A stretch of 64,000 nucleotides of DNA from Congzhengia minquanensis (GCF_014384785.1 NZ_JACRSU010000004.1:124001-188000), one strand, 5' to 3'. Positions 1-9,600 are shown, counted from the first letter of the stretch. Notes: a model not told the origin generated them from the sequence alone. Translations and numbers: made by a program.

Positions 1-254
1 TTTAAAAGATTATGGATGCCGTAGCACAAGTAAATATAGGCGATGCCGCCTTCTTCATACAGGACGTTTGTCCGTTTGGTTCTGCCGCTCCTGGCGTGGC
101 AAGCCGTATCAGATTCTCCGAAATAGGCTTCAGTTTCTGTAATGCGCCCGAACGTCACGCGGCCCTCTTCTGTTTGATGATATAGCACCTTTCCCAACAG
201 CGCAGGTGCGGCAGTCAGCGCCGTCTGCAAATAAAAATCCTTTAACAGTTTCAT
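1..254 (-). CDS. 3-methyladenine DNA glycosylase (AAG/MPG family), 5' part only
   Basis: Base-excision repair enzyme that removes alkylated purines such as 3-methyladenine from DNA. Only the first 84 or so codons lie in the window; the rest runs off the left edge. The start is the ATG at 254-252 (MKLLKDFYLQTAL). The visible part carries the family hallmarks: the ITETEAY segment, followed by DTACHARSGRTKRTNVLYEE and the start of the YLCYGIHN strand. It lies 12 bp downstream of the flippase gene on the same strand and probably shares its transcript. Family assignment is firm from these motifs. Confidence 0.93.
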   Translation of the reverse strand, partial: MKLLKDFYLQTALTAAPALLGKVLYHQTEEGRVTFGRITETEAYFGESDTACHARSGRTKRTNVLYEEGGIAYIYLCYGIHNLL

Positions 255-266
255 TTTTTCACCACT

Positions 267-1793
267 TTATCTGTGTCTGGTTAAAATATTTATCAGCCAC
301 CGGCGTTCCCCTTTGTTTAGCACAAGAAATATTCCCAAAAACACCGATACAATGGATACAGCGAGGAACATGATAATAAAATTCATCCAGCCGGTTATGT
401 AAAACAGTTGTTTTATGGCGAAAAACAAAACCGTCATGGTAACAATCAGCAACACAGTTTTAAAAATTGGTTTATAAAATGTGCTCTTTGCAAGCTTTAA
501 ACACTTTGCCGCAGCTTGGGGCAGGAAGAACACAGACATTAACACATTATACAGCACGCTCGTTCCCACAATGATGAACATGCGGGTGGTCCTATCCTGC
601 ACCACAGCCATAGAGATGAAAACGGTGATAATGGAAAGGGCAGCAGTAATGAAAAGCCCCAGAGCAGAAGTTTTTACGCGGTTGGTTACGGTGAAGACAT
701 TCCAAAGATTTTGCGTGGAAAGGGAAAATACAAACGCCGCGCCGGCGACAGCGGAAAGAAGCCACAACAGGTTTGCGTCTTCCGTGGGCGTCCAGAGCCT
801 GTAAAATGCGTCGCCGAAAACCCCCAGAATGACAATGGGAATTGCGGCGAGAATTCCAAGCAGTTTAATGGAGAAAACACCGTTTTCTGCAATTTTTTTC
901 ATATCGCCCTTTGCATATTCTTCCGTAATTCGCGGTAAAAATACGCTGGATAGAATAACAAAAACAGAAAAACATGTGTTGGGCATGGCTTTGGAAACAG
1001 ACACCACGCCCATTTCCGACTTTCCTACAAACAGATTCACCAGCACCAGGTCTAATCCGGTGGATAAAATAGTTGCAATTTTTGTCAGGCAGTTCCAGCT
1101 TCCCGAGGCAAACAGGGTTTTTACTGCGCCTTTGTCAAAATATTTTTTTGAAACCGTAAGATTTGGAAGATATTTTTTTGTATAATAAAAATTGGTGATG
1201 AACACATATAGCGTTAAAATACAATAAGAAACGCCGACATAATAGACTTTTGGCGGAAAGAGTGCGTAGCACGCCACCAAAAACAGCGCCCTTAACCCAA
1301 CAGATTCCGCACTGCGAAAGGATTCTTTGTCAATTCTGTTTTTCGCAAACAGGGCAACAGAAAAAGAGGAGCTTTGAACGCTGATTAAAAAGTTGATGAA
1401 CACAAAAGACCACAGCAGCCGCACGTCTGTTAAAATCTCTTTCGAGATGTGCAATAGCTTGTCCAGAAAAATAACAACACCGCCAAAGGGCAGGAGCAAA
1501 ATCAGGCACATGAGAAAATTGACAATCATAACAGAGGAAAAGTATTGGTTCGCTTTTTCTTCGTCCCCCTTGTGCAGACTGATGGCAATAAACCGCAGGG
1601 CCATGGAGTTCAGGGCCACCGTGGCAATTCTTGCGCAGTCTACAAAATCGTTGGCCAGGCCTACGAAGCCATATGCCTCGCTGCCCACATGCTGAATGAT
1701 GTAGGGCGTAAGAAAAAAGCTTATCAGCAGGTTTAATCCCAGACTGAAAGCTTTGGCGGCCATATTTTTTGCAAAGCGTTTGCTCTCTCCCAC
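267..1793 (-). CDS. polysaccharide/oligosaccharide flippase (MATE-like Wzx family)
   Basis: A 508-residue integral membrane protein with about 12-14 hydrophobic helices spread along its whole length. The N-terminus (AFSLGLNLLISFFLTPYII) has the pattern of polysaccharide biosynthesis flippases of the MOP superfamily. Such proteins move lipid-linked glycan units across the cytoplasmic membrane; the substrate cannot be read from sequence. The predicted start is GTG at 1793, about nine bases after an AAGGGG. A good promoter lies upstream on the same strand. No glycosyltransferases adjoin it here, so its pathway is unknown. Other envelope genes (LCP, WecG/TagA, S-layer) lie elsewhere in the window. 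Confidence 0.85.
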   Translation of the reverse strand: MGESKRFAKNMAAKAFSLGLNLLISFFLTPYIIQHVGSEAYGFVGLANDFVDCARIATVALNSMALRFIAISLHKGDEEKANQYFSSVMIVNFLMCLILLLPFGGVVIFLDKLLHISKEILTDVRLLWSFVFINFLISVQSSSFSVALFAKNRIDKESFRSAESVGLRALFLVACYALFPPKVYYVGVSYCILTLYVFITNFYYTKKYLPNLTVSKKYFDKGAVKTLFASGSWNCLTKIATILSTGLDLVLVNLFVGKSEMGVVSVSKAMPNTCFSVFVILSSVFLPRITEEYAKGDMKKIAENGVFSIKLLGILAAIPIVILGVFGDAFYRLWTPTEDANLLWLLSAVAGAAFVFSLSTQNLWNVFTVTNRVKTSALGLFITAALSIITVFISMAVVQDRTTRMFIIVGTSVLYNVLMSVFFLPQAAAKCLKLAKSTFYKPIFKTVLLIVTMTVLFFAIKQLFYITGWMNFIIMFLAVSIVSVFLGIFLVLNKGERRWLINILTRHR

Positions 1794-1819
1794 AATTCGC
1801 GCCCCTTTCCTATATTATA

Positions 1820-1848
1820 ACTATATCAAATTTTATTTCATTCGTCAA
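1820..1848 (-). promoter_or_regulatory. sigma-A-type promoter for the flippase/glycosylase genes
   Basis: On the minus strand, TTGACG (1848-1843), a 17-nt spacer and TATAGT (1825-1820), about 30 bases upstream of the flippase GTG. Confidence 0.7.
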
Positions 1849-1936
1849 GTGTTATAGAAATTGAATAAAATGATGGGCTAAATATATGTTAAATTTGTGC
1901 AATAAGTCAAAATTGATGTCTTTTTTTAAATTACTC

Positions 1937-1965
1937 TTGACTTTATTGCGCTAAAGTGGTAAAGT
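1937..1965 (+). promoter_or_regulatory. sigma-A-type promoter of the amino acid ABC operon
   Basis: TTGACT (1937-1942), 17-nt spacer, TAAAGT (1960-1965), about 40 bases before the binding-protein start. Confidence 0.75.
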
Positions 1966-2005
1966 AATAGGTGTTGAGATTAAATTTATGCAAGGAGAAT
2001 GTAAA

Positions 2006-2824
2006 ATGAAATTAAAAAAATTAGCAGCACTTACGTTATCAGTACTTATGGCAGGTGCCTTATTTGCCGGCTGTGGGTCAAAACCGGCAAACGCGCCAGC
2101 GTCTTCTGCTCCCTCTGGAGAATCTGACCTTAGCTATATCACAGATAAGGGCAAAATGATTATTGGTATTACCGATTATGAGCCTATGGACTATAGAGAC
2201 GCTAACGGCGAGTGGACCGGGTTTGACGCTGAATTTGCAAAGGCTGTTTGTGAAAAGCTTGGCGTTGAGCCGGAATTTATTGAAATTGACTGGGATAACA
2301 AAGCCCTGGAGCTGGACGCGAAGTCAATCGACTGCGTATGGAACGGCATGACACTGACAGAAGAAGTTGAGAAAGCAATGGAATGCACAGACGCATATGT
2401 TGAAAATTCACAGGTTGTTGTAATGGCAAAGGACAAGGTTGATTCGTTTCAAGATGCTGACAGCATGAAAGAACTGAAATTTGTTGCAGAAGCTGGCTCT
2501 GCCGGCGAGAAGGCAATTAAAGAAGCTGGGCTTGACGCGGCTTATACAGCTGTTGGAACACAGACCGACGCTTTAATGGAAGTTGCTTCCGGTTCCTCCG
2601 ATGCCTGCGTAATCGACATTACTATGGCAAATGCAATGACAGGAGAAGGCACAAGCTATGCAAACTTAAAAGGCGGCATTGCCCTGACAACAGAAGAATA
2701 TGTTATCGGCTTTAGAAAAGGCTCAGATGCTGCGAAGAAAGTAAACGAGCTGATGGCTGAAATGAAGGCAGACGGTACATTGGAAGCTTTGGCTTCAAAA
2801 TATGAGCTGACGCTTGCAAAATAA
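2006..2824 (+). CDS. amino acid ABC transporter substrate-binding lipoprotein (SBP family 3)
   Basis: Extracytoplasmic receptor of a polar amino acid importer, 272 residues. A lipoprotein signal peptide ends at the lipobox Cys near residue 23 (LFAGC), so the protein should be anchored on the outer face of the membrane. The mature domain begins DKGKMIIGITDYEPMDYRD and contains GFDAEFAKAVCEKLG, the usual start of family-3 binding proteins. The ATG at 2006 is chosen over an in-frame ATG at 1988 because AAGGAG (1992-1997) is correctly spaced for it and the signal peptide starts there. A permease and an ATPase follow. The ligand is not determinable; cystine, glutamine or another polar amino acid are all possible. 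Confidence 0.95.
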   Translation: MKLKKLAALTLSVLMAGALFAGCGSKPANAPASSAPSGESDLSYITDKGKMIIGITDYEPMDYRDANGEWTGFDAEFAKAVCEKLGVEPEFIEIDWDNKALELDAKSIDCVWNGMTLTEEVEKAMECTDAYVENSQVVVMAKDKVDSFQDADSMKELKFVAEAGSAGEKAIKEAGLDAAYTAVGTQTDALMEVASGSSDACVIDITMANAMTGEGTSYANLKGGIALTTEEYVIGFRKGSDAAKKVNELMAEMKADGTLEALASKYELTLAK

Positions 2825-2839
2825 GCAGTTACAGAATTT

Positions 2840-2869
2840 GCAGAGCAGACAGTGTTTTGTCTGCTCTGC
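2840..2869 (+). terminator. hairpin between binding protein and permease (partial terminator)
   Basis: GCAGAGCAGAC (2840-2850) pairs with GTCTGCTCTGC (2859-2869) across an 8-nt loop, followed by TTTTATCATTTTTT. It is placed to stop most transcripts after the binding-protein gene, with read-through into the permease. Confidence 0.8.
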
Positions 2870-2902
2870 TTTTATCATTTTTTAAAATGAGGGAATAAAC
2901 TT

Positions 2903-3598
2903 ATGTTTTTAACGGTTACCATGTCCCTTTTAGAGGGATTTTCCACGACGTTTAAAATCTTTTTTTTAACGCTTGTTTTTGCGCTGCCGCTGGGACTCAT
3001 TATCAGCTTTGGTTCCATGAGCAAAATCAGGCCCATTAAATGGCTTGTTAAAACCTTTGTTTGGATCATTCGCGGCACGCCGCTGATGCTTCAGCTTATT
3101 GTGATTTATTACGGCCCGGGCATGATTGGAAACTGGGCTCAGGGTTTGGACTACTCCAATTTTTTGGTGGAGTTCATTGCCTCATGGAAGGTTTTCGACC
3201 GATTCGTGGCGGTTATGATTGCGTTCGTTATCAACTATGCCTGTTATTTTTCTGAGATTTACCGGGGCGGAATTGAGTCGATTGCGAAGGGCCAGTATGA
3301 AGCGGGCCAGGTTTTGGGCATGACAAAACCGCAGATTTTTTTCCGCGTGGTGCTGTTTCAGGTAATCAAGCGGATTGTACCGCCCATGAGCAACGAAATT
3401 ATTACCCTAGTGAAGGACACCTCTTTAGCAAGAATTATTGCGGTGTATGAAATTATCTGGTCGGCACAGGTTTACATAAAGTCGGCAGGCCTTTTGTGGC
3501 CCCTGTTTTACACAGGCGCATTTTATTTGCTGTTCTGCGGCCTGCTCACCATTTTGTTTGGCAAGCTGGAAAAGAAACTGGATTATTACAAGGGTTAA
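2903..3598 (+). CDS. amino acid ABC transporter permease
   Basis: Membrane subunit of the polar amino acid importer, 231 residues with about five hydrophobic helices (HisM/GlnP family). The cytoplasmic EAA loop that contacts the ATPase is visible as YRGGIESIAKGQYEAGQVLG. The N-terminus (LEGFSTTFKIFFLTLVFALPLG) is the typical opening helix. There is only one permease gene, so the channel is probably a homodimer. It is followed 15-21 bp later by the cognate ATPase gene. Confidence 0.95.
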   Translation: MFLTVTMSLLEGFSTTFKIFFLTLVFALPLGLIISFGSMSKIRPIKWLVKTFVWIIRGTPLMLQLIVIYYGPGMIGNWAQGLDYSNFLVEFIASWKVFDRFVAVMIAFVINYACYFSEIYRGGIESIAKGQYEAGQVLGMTKPQIFFRVVLFQVIKRIVPPMSNEIITLVKDTSLARIIAVYEIIWSAQVYIKSAGLLWPLFYTGAFYLLFCGLLTILFGKLEKKLDYYKG

Positions 3599-3619
3599 AA
3601 GTCGGAGGAATGTTTGGCT

Positions 3620-4420
3620 ATGGCAATTTTAGAAATTAAAAATTTAATGAAAAGCTTTGACAAAACCGAAGTTTTAAAGGACGTTTCCTTTTCCATGGAG
3701 CCGGGCGAGGTTGTGTCGGTGATTGGCTCGTCGGGAAGCGGAAAAACCACACTTTTGCGGTGCATCAACTTTTTGGAAAAGGCAGATAAAGGCCAGATTG
3801 TTTTAAACGGCGAGGTTATTTTTGACGGGGCGGAAAAAAAGCGCATGTCAAATGATGAAATCCGGAAAAAGCAGCTTAAGTTTGGGTTTGTCTTTCAGTC
3901 CTTTCACCTGTTTCCGCAATACAGCGCCTTAGAAAACGTGGTGCTTGCGCCGAAGCTTTTGGCAAAGGAGCGTCCTGATTTTAAAGAAAACAAAAAGGCC
4001 ATTTATGAAGAAATTGAGCAAAAGGCAAAGTCGTTAATGGACAGGGCAGGCCTGTCGGCAAAATATGACAACTATCCATGTGAGCTGTCCGGCGGACAGC
4101 AGCAGCGGGTAGCCATCTGCCGGGCGCTGGCGTTAAACCCTGAAATTATGCTGTTTGACGAGCCTACGTCTGCCTTAGACCCTGAAATTACCAATGAGGT
4201 GTTAAAGGTAATCAAATCGTTGGCAGACGATGGCATGACCATGATTATTGTGACCCACGAAATGTATTTTGCAAAAAATATTTCAGACCGGATTATTTTT
4301 ATGGATAACGGCGTAATTGCAGAAGAGGGAACGCCGAAACAGATTTTTGAGGAGCCGAGAAACGCGCGTACCCGGGAGTTTATTGCAAGCTTTGCTTCCC
4401 AGAGGGGCTCGGTGTTGTAA
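3620..4420 (+). CDS. amino acid ABC transporter ATP-binding protein
   Basis: Energy-coupling ATPase of the importer (GlnQ/HisP type), about 266 residues. Walker A is GSSGSGKTT, the Q-loop lies in [20 protein letters not shown], the ABC signature is LSGGQQQR, Walker B is [13 protein letters not shown], and the switch His is in IVTHEM. Start choice: GGAGGA at 3604-3609 could serve either a TTG at 3614 (adding Met-Ala) or this ATG. The ATG gives the usual family start MAILEIKNL. The stop overlaps the next gene's ATG by one base, so the two are translationally coupled. Confidence 0.94.
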   Translation: MAILEIKNLMKSFDKTEVLKDVSFSMEPGEVVSVIGSSGSGKTTLLRCINFLEKADKGQIVLNGEVIFDGAEKKRMSNDEIRKKQLKFGFVFQSFHLFPQYSALENVVLAPKLLAKERPDFKENKKAIYEEIEQKAKSLMDRAGLSAKYDNYPCELSGGQQQRVAICRALALNPEIMLFDEPTSALDPEITNEVLKVIKSLADDGMTMIIVTHEMYFAKNISDRIIFMDNGVIAEEGTPKQIFEEPRNARTREFIASFASQRGSVL

Positions 4421-4710
4421 TGGAGCATTTAAGCGAAGAGGAATTAAATTTTTTGTATGATGTGATGCTGTCGCTGAAAAACAGGGAAGAATGCAAGCAG
4501 CTGTTCAGCGATTTGTGCACAGTGCGGGAGCTGTCGGCCATGGCCCAGCGGCTTTCTGTGGCTAGGCTGCTAAAGCAGGGGAAAACGTTTACGGAAATTG
4601 AAGAGGAAACGGGAGCTTCCAGCGCGACCATTGCGCGGATTAACCGGTGCCTCCACTATGGTTCTGGCGGATATTCTCTGGTGCTCGACAAGCTTACTGC
4701 TGAAGGTTAA
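4420..4710 (+). CDS. YerC/YecD family TrpR-related regulator
   Basis: A 96-residue protein of the TrpR superfamily (YerC/YecD group). Conserved segments are visible: EECKQLFSDLCTVREL, MAQRLSVARLL, and the helix-turn-helix FTEIEEETGASSATIARINR, ending HYGSGGYSLVLDKL. It should be a small dimeric DNA-binding repressor. Effector and targets are not known from sequence. Its ATG overlaps the stop of the amino acid ABC ATPase, and the next transport operon starts 160 bp downstream, so either transporter could be a target. Confident on family, uncertain on role. Confidence 0.9.
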   Translation: MEHLSEEELNFLYDVMLSLKNREECKQLFSDLCTVRELSAMAQRLSVARLLKQGKTFTEIEEETGASSATIARINRCLHYGSGGYSLVLDKLTAEG

Positions 4711-4727
4711 GGGAGAATAATTTCATC

Positions 4728-4756
4728 TTGACAATTCTGCCGCTTCGTGCTATGAT
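4728..4756 (+). promoter_or_regulatory. strong sigma-A-type promoter
   Basis: TTGACA (4728-4733), exactly 17 nt, TATGAT (4751-4756). Transcription should start near 4763, giving a leader of roughly 105 nt before the permease ATG at 4869. Confidence 0.85.
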
Positions 4757-4762
4757 AAAGAT

Positions 4763-4868
4763 TGAGCATAGCGCAGATGAGATGAGATTTGATAGCCTAG
4801 AAATAATTTATATCAGTGTTGTTTAAAGTCTGCCTGTGGCAGACTTTTGTTGTTTTGGAGGAAAAATT
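4763..4868 (+). promoter_or_regulatory. candidate attenuator leader with terminator hairpin
   Basis: The leader holds a compact terminator: AAAGTCTGCC (4825-4834), a 3-nt loop and GGCAGACTTT (4838-4847), followed by TGTTGTTTT just before the GGAGGA ribosome site (4857-4862). GCAGAT (4773-4778) can pair with GTCTGC (4828-4833) in the 5' arm, giving a possible alternative fold. A 14-codon frame (ATG 4782, MRFDSLEIIYISVV, TAA 4824-4826) ends exactly at the foot of the hairpin. It does not match any riboswitch class I can recall. Attenuation is inferred, not shown. Confidence 0.5.
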
Positions 4869-5777
4869 ATGTTCATTCAAATCATTGGATCCCTTCAGCT
4901 GGGGCTTTTATACGCCGCCATGGCAATGGGGGTGTTTGTTACGTTCCGCATTTTAGACATTGCCGACCTGACTGTTGACGGAAGCTTTGTCACAGGCATG
5001 GCAACGGCGGCGGTGGTGACCATTGCGGCAAACAATCCGGTTTTAGGAATTTTGGCAGGCACCGCGGCCGGCGGACTGGCGGGGCTGATTACCGGCTTGC
5101 TTTTAACTAAGGTGAAGGTGCCGCCGATTTTGGCAGGCATTATTACTATGACGGGACTTTACAGCATTAACATGTTTATTATGGGTGAAAAGTCGAACCT
5201 TTCCTTAGTGGGGCAAGAAACTGTTTTTACCTGGGTTTGCAAAGCTTCGCCCTTAAATGATGAGATTGATAAGCTGATTTTATCGGCCCTTATCATTGCC
5301 GCGGTGGCAGCGATTTTGGCGGTGTTTTTTAAAACCCGCCCGGGCATGGCAATCCGCGCCACCGGAGACAATGAGGAAATGGTGCGCTCGTCTTCAATTA
5401 ATGCAGACGTTTCAAAATGTTTGGGAATTGTAATTGCAAATGCCTGCGTTGGGCTTTCCGGGTCCTTAATCTGCCAGTATCAAATGTTTTCCGATGTGGG
5501 ATATGGCACCGGCATGGTCGTAATCGGCCTGGCGTCCATCATCATCGGCGAGTCTATCTGCGGCCGGCGCGGCGTAGGCGTTGGAATTCTCTCGGCGTGT
5601 GTGGGTTCAGCGGTTTACCGTATTATCATTGCTCTTGCCCTGCGGTTTGAAATTTTCCCATCCTATGCCTTAAAGCTCATTTCTGCAGTGATTGTTGCGC
5701 TTTCCATTGCAATTCCCACAGCGAAAAAGGCAATTGGCAACGCAAGGATGAAATCCCAGAGGAGGAACGTGCAATGA
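4869..5777 (+). CDS. ABC transporter permease (COG4120-type, uncharacterised substrate)
   Basis: A 302-residue integral membrane permease of the branched-chain-amino-acid/ribose permease superfamily. It belongs to the subgroup that pairs with COG2984 binding proteins (TrpXYZ-like systems). The conserved opening FRILDIADLTVDGSFVTG and the ATGDNEEMVRSSSI segment support this. The ATG at 4869 is chosen because GGAGGA lies seven bases upstream and the hydrophobic start follows at once; an upstream in-frame ATG at 4836 lies inside the terminator hairpin. The ATPase gene overlaps its end by 4 bp. No binding-protein gene is present before or after it in this window. Confidence 0.9.
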   Translation: MFIQIIGSLQLGLLYAAMAMGVFVTFRILDIADLTVDGSFVTGMATAAVVTIAANNPVLGILAGTAAGGLAGLITGLLLTKVKVPPILAGIITMTGLYSINMFIMGEKSNLSLVGQETVFTWVCKASPLNDEIDKLILSALIIAAVAAILAVFFKTRPGMAIRATGDNEEMVRSSSINADVSKCLGIVIANACVGLSGSLICQYQMFSDVGYGTGMVVIGLASIIIGESICGRRGVGVGILSACVGSAVYRIIIALALRFEIFPSYALKLISAVIVALSIAIPTAKKAIGNARMKSQRRNVQ

Positions 5778-6580
5778 ACGACATGCTGGTGTTAAACAAT
5801 ATCAAGAAAATATTTTTTAAAGGGACGGTTAACGAAAAAGTAGCCCTTGAAAATTTAAACCTAAACGTTGCCCCCGGCGACTTTGTCACCATTTTGGGCT
5901 CCAACGGCGCAGGAAAGTCCACCATGTTCAACGCTATTTTGGGAGCATATCCGGTGGAGGAGGGAAACATTTTTTTAGACGGCGAGGACATTACGTTTAA
6001 AAAGGATTATAAGCGCGCGTTAGACATTGGCTGTATTTATCAGGATCCCATGCGCGGCACCAGTCCCCACATGACCATTGAAGAAAACTTGTCCCTGGCT
6101 TACACCAGAAAAGCGAAACGCTCGTTCTTTGCGGTGAATAAGCACGACAGCGCCTATTTCAAAGAATTGCTGGCAACGCTGGATTTAGGGTTGGAGAACC
6201 GTATGAAAACCCAGATTGGCCTGCTTTCCGGCGGGCAGCGCCAGGCGGTATCGCTTTTGATGTCTACCATTGCCGGGCCAAAGCTTTTGCTGTTGGATGA
6301 GCACACGGCGGCCTTAGATCCTGCAACCGCCAAAAAGGTTTTAAAAATTACAACGGAGATTGTTACGAAAAATAAAATAACCACCATGATGATTACTCAC
6401 GACATGAATTATGCCCTTTCCTGCGGCAACCGCACCATTATGATGGACGAAGGGCAGATTATTTTAGACATCAAAGGCGAGGAACGCGCCAGCATGACGC
6501 CGGAGGGATTGGTTGAGCTATTCTCGGCTGAGCGGAAAAAGCAGCTTACCAACGACAGAATGATGTTTTCCATGCAGTAG
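5774..6580 (+). CDS. ABC transporter ATP-binding protein (COG1101-type)
   Basis: Partner ATPase of the preceding permease, 268 residues. Walker A is GSNGAGKST, the signature is LSGGQRQAVSLLM, and Walker B is LLLLDEHTAALDP, with DEH in place of the usual DEP. The switch His is in MITHDM. The ATG overlaps the permease stop (ATGA). Together they form the membrane and motor half of an importer whose solute receptor is absent here. The gene ends before a strong bidirectional terminator. Confidence 0.93.
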   Translation: MNDMLVLNNIKKIFFKGTVNEKVALENLNLNVAPGDFVTILGSNGAGKSTMFNAILGAYPVEEGNIFLDGEDITFKKDYKRALDIGCIYQDPMRGTSPHMTIEENLSLAYTRKAKRSFFAVNKHDSAYFKELLATLDLGLENRMKTQIGLLSGGQRQAVSLLMSTIAGPKLLLLDEHTAALDPATAKKVLKITTEIVTKNKITTMMITHDMNYALSCGNRTIMMDEGQIILDIKGEERASMTPEGLVELFSAERKKQLTNDRMMFSMQ

Positions 6581-6590
6581 AAAAACAAAA

Positions 6591-6617
6591 AAGCCCCGCG
6601 TAATTTACGCGGGGCTT
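6591..6617. terminator. bidirectional intrinsic terminator
   Basis: AAGCCCCGCGTA (6591-6602) and TACGCGGGGCTT (6606-6617) form a 12-bp stem with a 3-nt loop. It is flanked by an A-rich run on the left and TTT on the right, between the converging ABC ATPase and nifJ genes. Confidence 0.9.
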
Positions 6618-6630
6618 TCCATATGTCTGT

Positions 6631-9600
6631 TTATTCAGCCATTTTTTTGTAGGTTTCGTATCTTTCCAGCAAGTCTTTTTCAGCTTTTGTGAAGAGTTCC
6701 TCTGCAACATCAGGATATGCCTGCTTGAGCATGAGGTATCTGTTTTCACCCTCCATGAATTCACGAACGGTGCCCTTGGGCTCTTTCGAGTCAAGAACAA
6801 ACGGATTTTTGCCCTCTTCTTTCAGCTCAGGATTAAATCTCCACAAGTGCCAGTAACCGGTTTCAACCGCCTTTTTCTCTTCGGCGATGGAGTTTGCCAT
6901 GTTACCCTTAGACTTAATTCCGTGGTTGATACACGGTGCATATGCAATAACCAAAGATGGGCCCGGATAAGCTTCCGCTTCTTTAATAGCCTTAATGGTC
7001 TGTGCCGGGTTTGCGCCCAGGGCAATCTGTGCAACATATACATAGCCATAGGTTGTGGCAATCATGCCCAAGTCTTTCTTTTTCACTTTCTTACCGGAAG
7101 CCGCAAATTTTGCAACTGCTGCCGTCGGTGTGGCTTTGGAAGACTGGCCGCCTGTGTTGGAGTAAACTTCGGTGTCTACAACAAAGATGTTGATATCTTC
7201 ACCGGAAGCAATTACGTGGTCTAAACCGCCGTAACCAATGTCATATGCCCAGCCGTCGCCGCCGAAGGCCCAGTTGGAACGTTTTACTAAGAAATCAGTT
7301 CTGTCGGCAATGTCTTTCACGCCGGGAACAGACATGTCTGCGTCTTTTATCAGCGCTTCAATTTCTTTTGCAGCGGCTTTCGATGCGTCTGCATCGTTCA
7401 TACCTTCAATCCATGTCTTAAATGCATCGGCAAGCTTGCCGTCAACGCCTGCTTCAATGGCTTCTTCCATTTTAGCCTTTAATGTAGCTCTGATTTTTCT
7501 AACGGCAATTGCCATACCCAAGCCATACTCTGCGTTGTCTTCAAACAGCGAGTTTGCCCAAGCCGGGCCTTTGCCCTCTGCATTTGTTGCATACGGCATA
7601 GAAGGTGCGGAACCACCCCAGATTGACGTACATCCGGTTGCGTTTGCAATCATCATTCTGTCGCCGAAAAGCTGGGTGATGAGCTTGATGTAAGGTGTTT
7701 CGCCGCAGCCAGCGCAAGCGCCGGAGAACTCCAGCATGGGCTGGCAGAACTGCGAACCTTTCACGGTGCCCTTGTTCATTAAATCGTCCTTTACAGGAAC
7801 TGTCATGGCAAATTCCCAGTTGTGTGCTTCGTCTTCAACAGCCTTATCAACAGGAACCATGGTGAGTGCGCCTACCGGGCAGGTGTTCGGGCAAACGCCG
7901 CATCCCAGGCAGTCTCTCGGGGAAACCTGAACGCGGAACTTAAGACCTTTCAGCTGCGGACCGGTTGCATCTTTTGCGTGGAAGGATTCAGGAGCGTTCG
8001 CAGCCTCTTCCTCCGTCATCAGCGTCGGGCGGATTGCCGCGTGGGGACAAACTAGAGAGCACATGTTACACTGGATACATTTATCAATGTTCCATTCCGG
8101 AACGCTGACAGCAACCGTACGTTTTTCATATTTTGACGTACCCTGCATAAACGTACCGTCTTCCATACCCACAAATGTGCTGACAGGAAGCTTGTTGCCC
8201 TGCTGTGCGTTCACCGGCTCAACAATGTTCTTAATGAAATCGGGAACGTTTGCGTCGGCTTCTTTCGCTTCGTCTTTTGCGTCTTTCCAGGAAGCGGGAA
8301 CGTCAATTTTTACAATGGCGGTTAACGCCTTGTCAACTGCTTCGCAGTTCATGGCAACAATCTTGTCGCCCTTTTTGCCATAGGTCTTTTTAATTGCGTC
8401 TTTTAACAGCGGAACGGCTTCCTCAATCGGAATAACGTTTGCAAGCTTAAAGAACGCAGACTGTGTTACCATGTTAATTCTTCCGCCCAGACCAATGGAG
8501 GAAGCAATGTCTACAGCGTTTATAATATAGAAGTGAATGTCGTTTTCAGCAATATATCTCTTCATGTGGCCCGGAAGCTTTTCATCCAATTCCTCAGGGG
8601 ACCAAACGCAGTTTAAGAGGAAGGTGCCGCCCTTTTTCAGGCCCTCCAGCACGTCATACTGATAAATATAAGCCGGTTTGTGGCAGGCGATATAGTCTGC
8701 TTCGTCCAGCAGGTATGTAGATTTGATGGGCTTTTTACCAAACCGCAGGTGGGACATGGTTACGCCGCCGGATTTTTTCGAGTCGTAATCGAAATATGCC
8801 TGTGCGTAAAGGTCTGTATGGTCGCCGATGATTTTGATGGCGTCTTTGTTCGCACCAACCGTACCGTCGGAACCGAAGCCCCAGAATTTGCAGCGTGTTG
8901 CGCCTTCGGGAGCAGCGTTGATTTTTTCTCCCAGGGGCAGTGAAAGGTTTGTAACGTCATCCACAATGCCGATGGTGAAGCCGTTAATCGGCTTTGCAGC
9001 ATCTAAGTTTGCAAACACTGCGGCAATCTGTGTGGGTGTGGTGTCTTTTGAACCCAAACCGTAACGTCCGCCTAAAATTTCAGGTGCGTCTTTTTTGCCT
9101 GTGAACAGGTTGCAGATGTCTAAGTAGAGCGGTTCGCCCAAAGAGCCGGGCTCTTTTGTTCTGTCCAGAACTGCAATTTTCTGAACGGTTTTCGGCAGAA
9201 CGTCGAAGAAATATTTGGAAGAGAACGGTCTGTAAAGATGAACCTTCACAACGCCCACCTTTTCGCCTCTTGCGTTTAAGTAGTCAACGGTTTCTTCAAT
9301 TGCTTCACAAACAGAACCCATTGCGACAATCACCTTTGTTGCGTCCGGTGCACCGTAGTAGTTAAACGGCTTATATTCTCTTCCTGTAATCTTTGTAATT
9401 TCCTTCATGTAGTCGGCAACAATGTCCGGAATTTTCTCGTAGAAGGTGTTGGAGGCTTCTCTGCCCTGGAAGTAAATATCTGAGTTCTGTGCGGTACCGC
9501 GGAGAACCGGGTGTTCCGGGTTCAGTGCGTTGTCTTTAAATGCCTTTAAAGCATCCCAGTCAACTAAGCTTTTTAAGTCTTCATAGTCCATCACTTCAAT

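Noticed and set aside
4763..4868. T-box or known riboswitch ahead of the COG4120-type permease
   Set aside because: Too short for a T-box, no specifier loop or conserved T-box sequence, and no match to riboswitch consensus sequences I know (preQ1, guanidine, SAM).
7238..7693. Plus-strand open frame (151 codons) opposite nifJ
   Set aside because: Antisense shadow of a well-defined gene; no ribosome site or family similarity.
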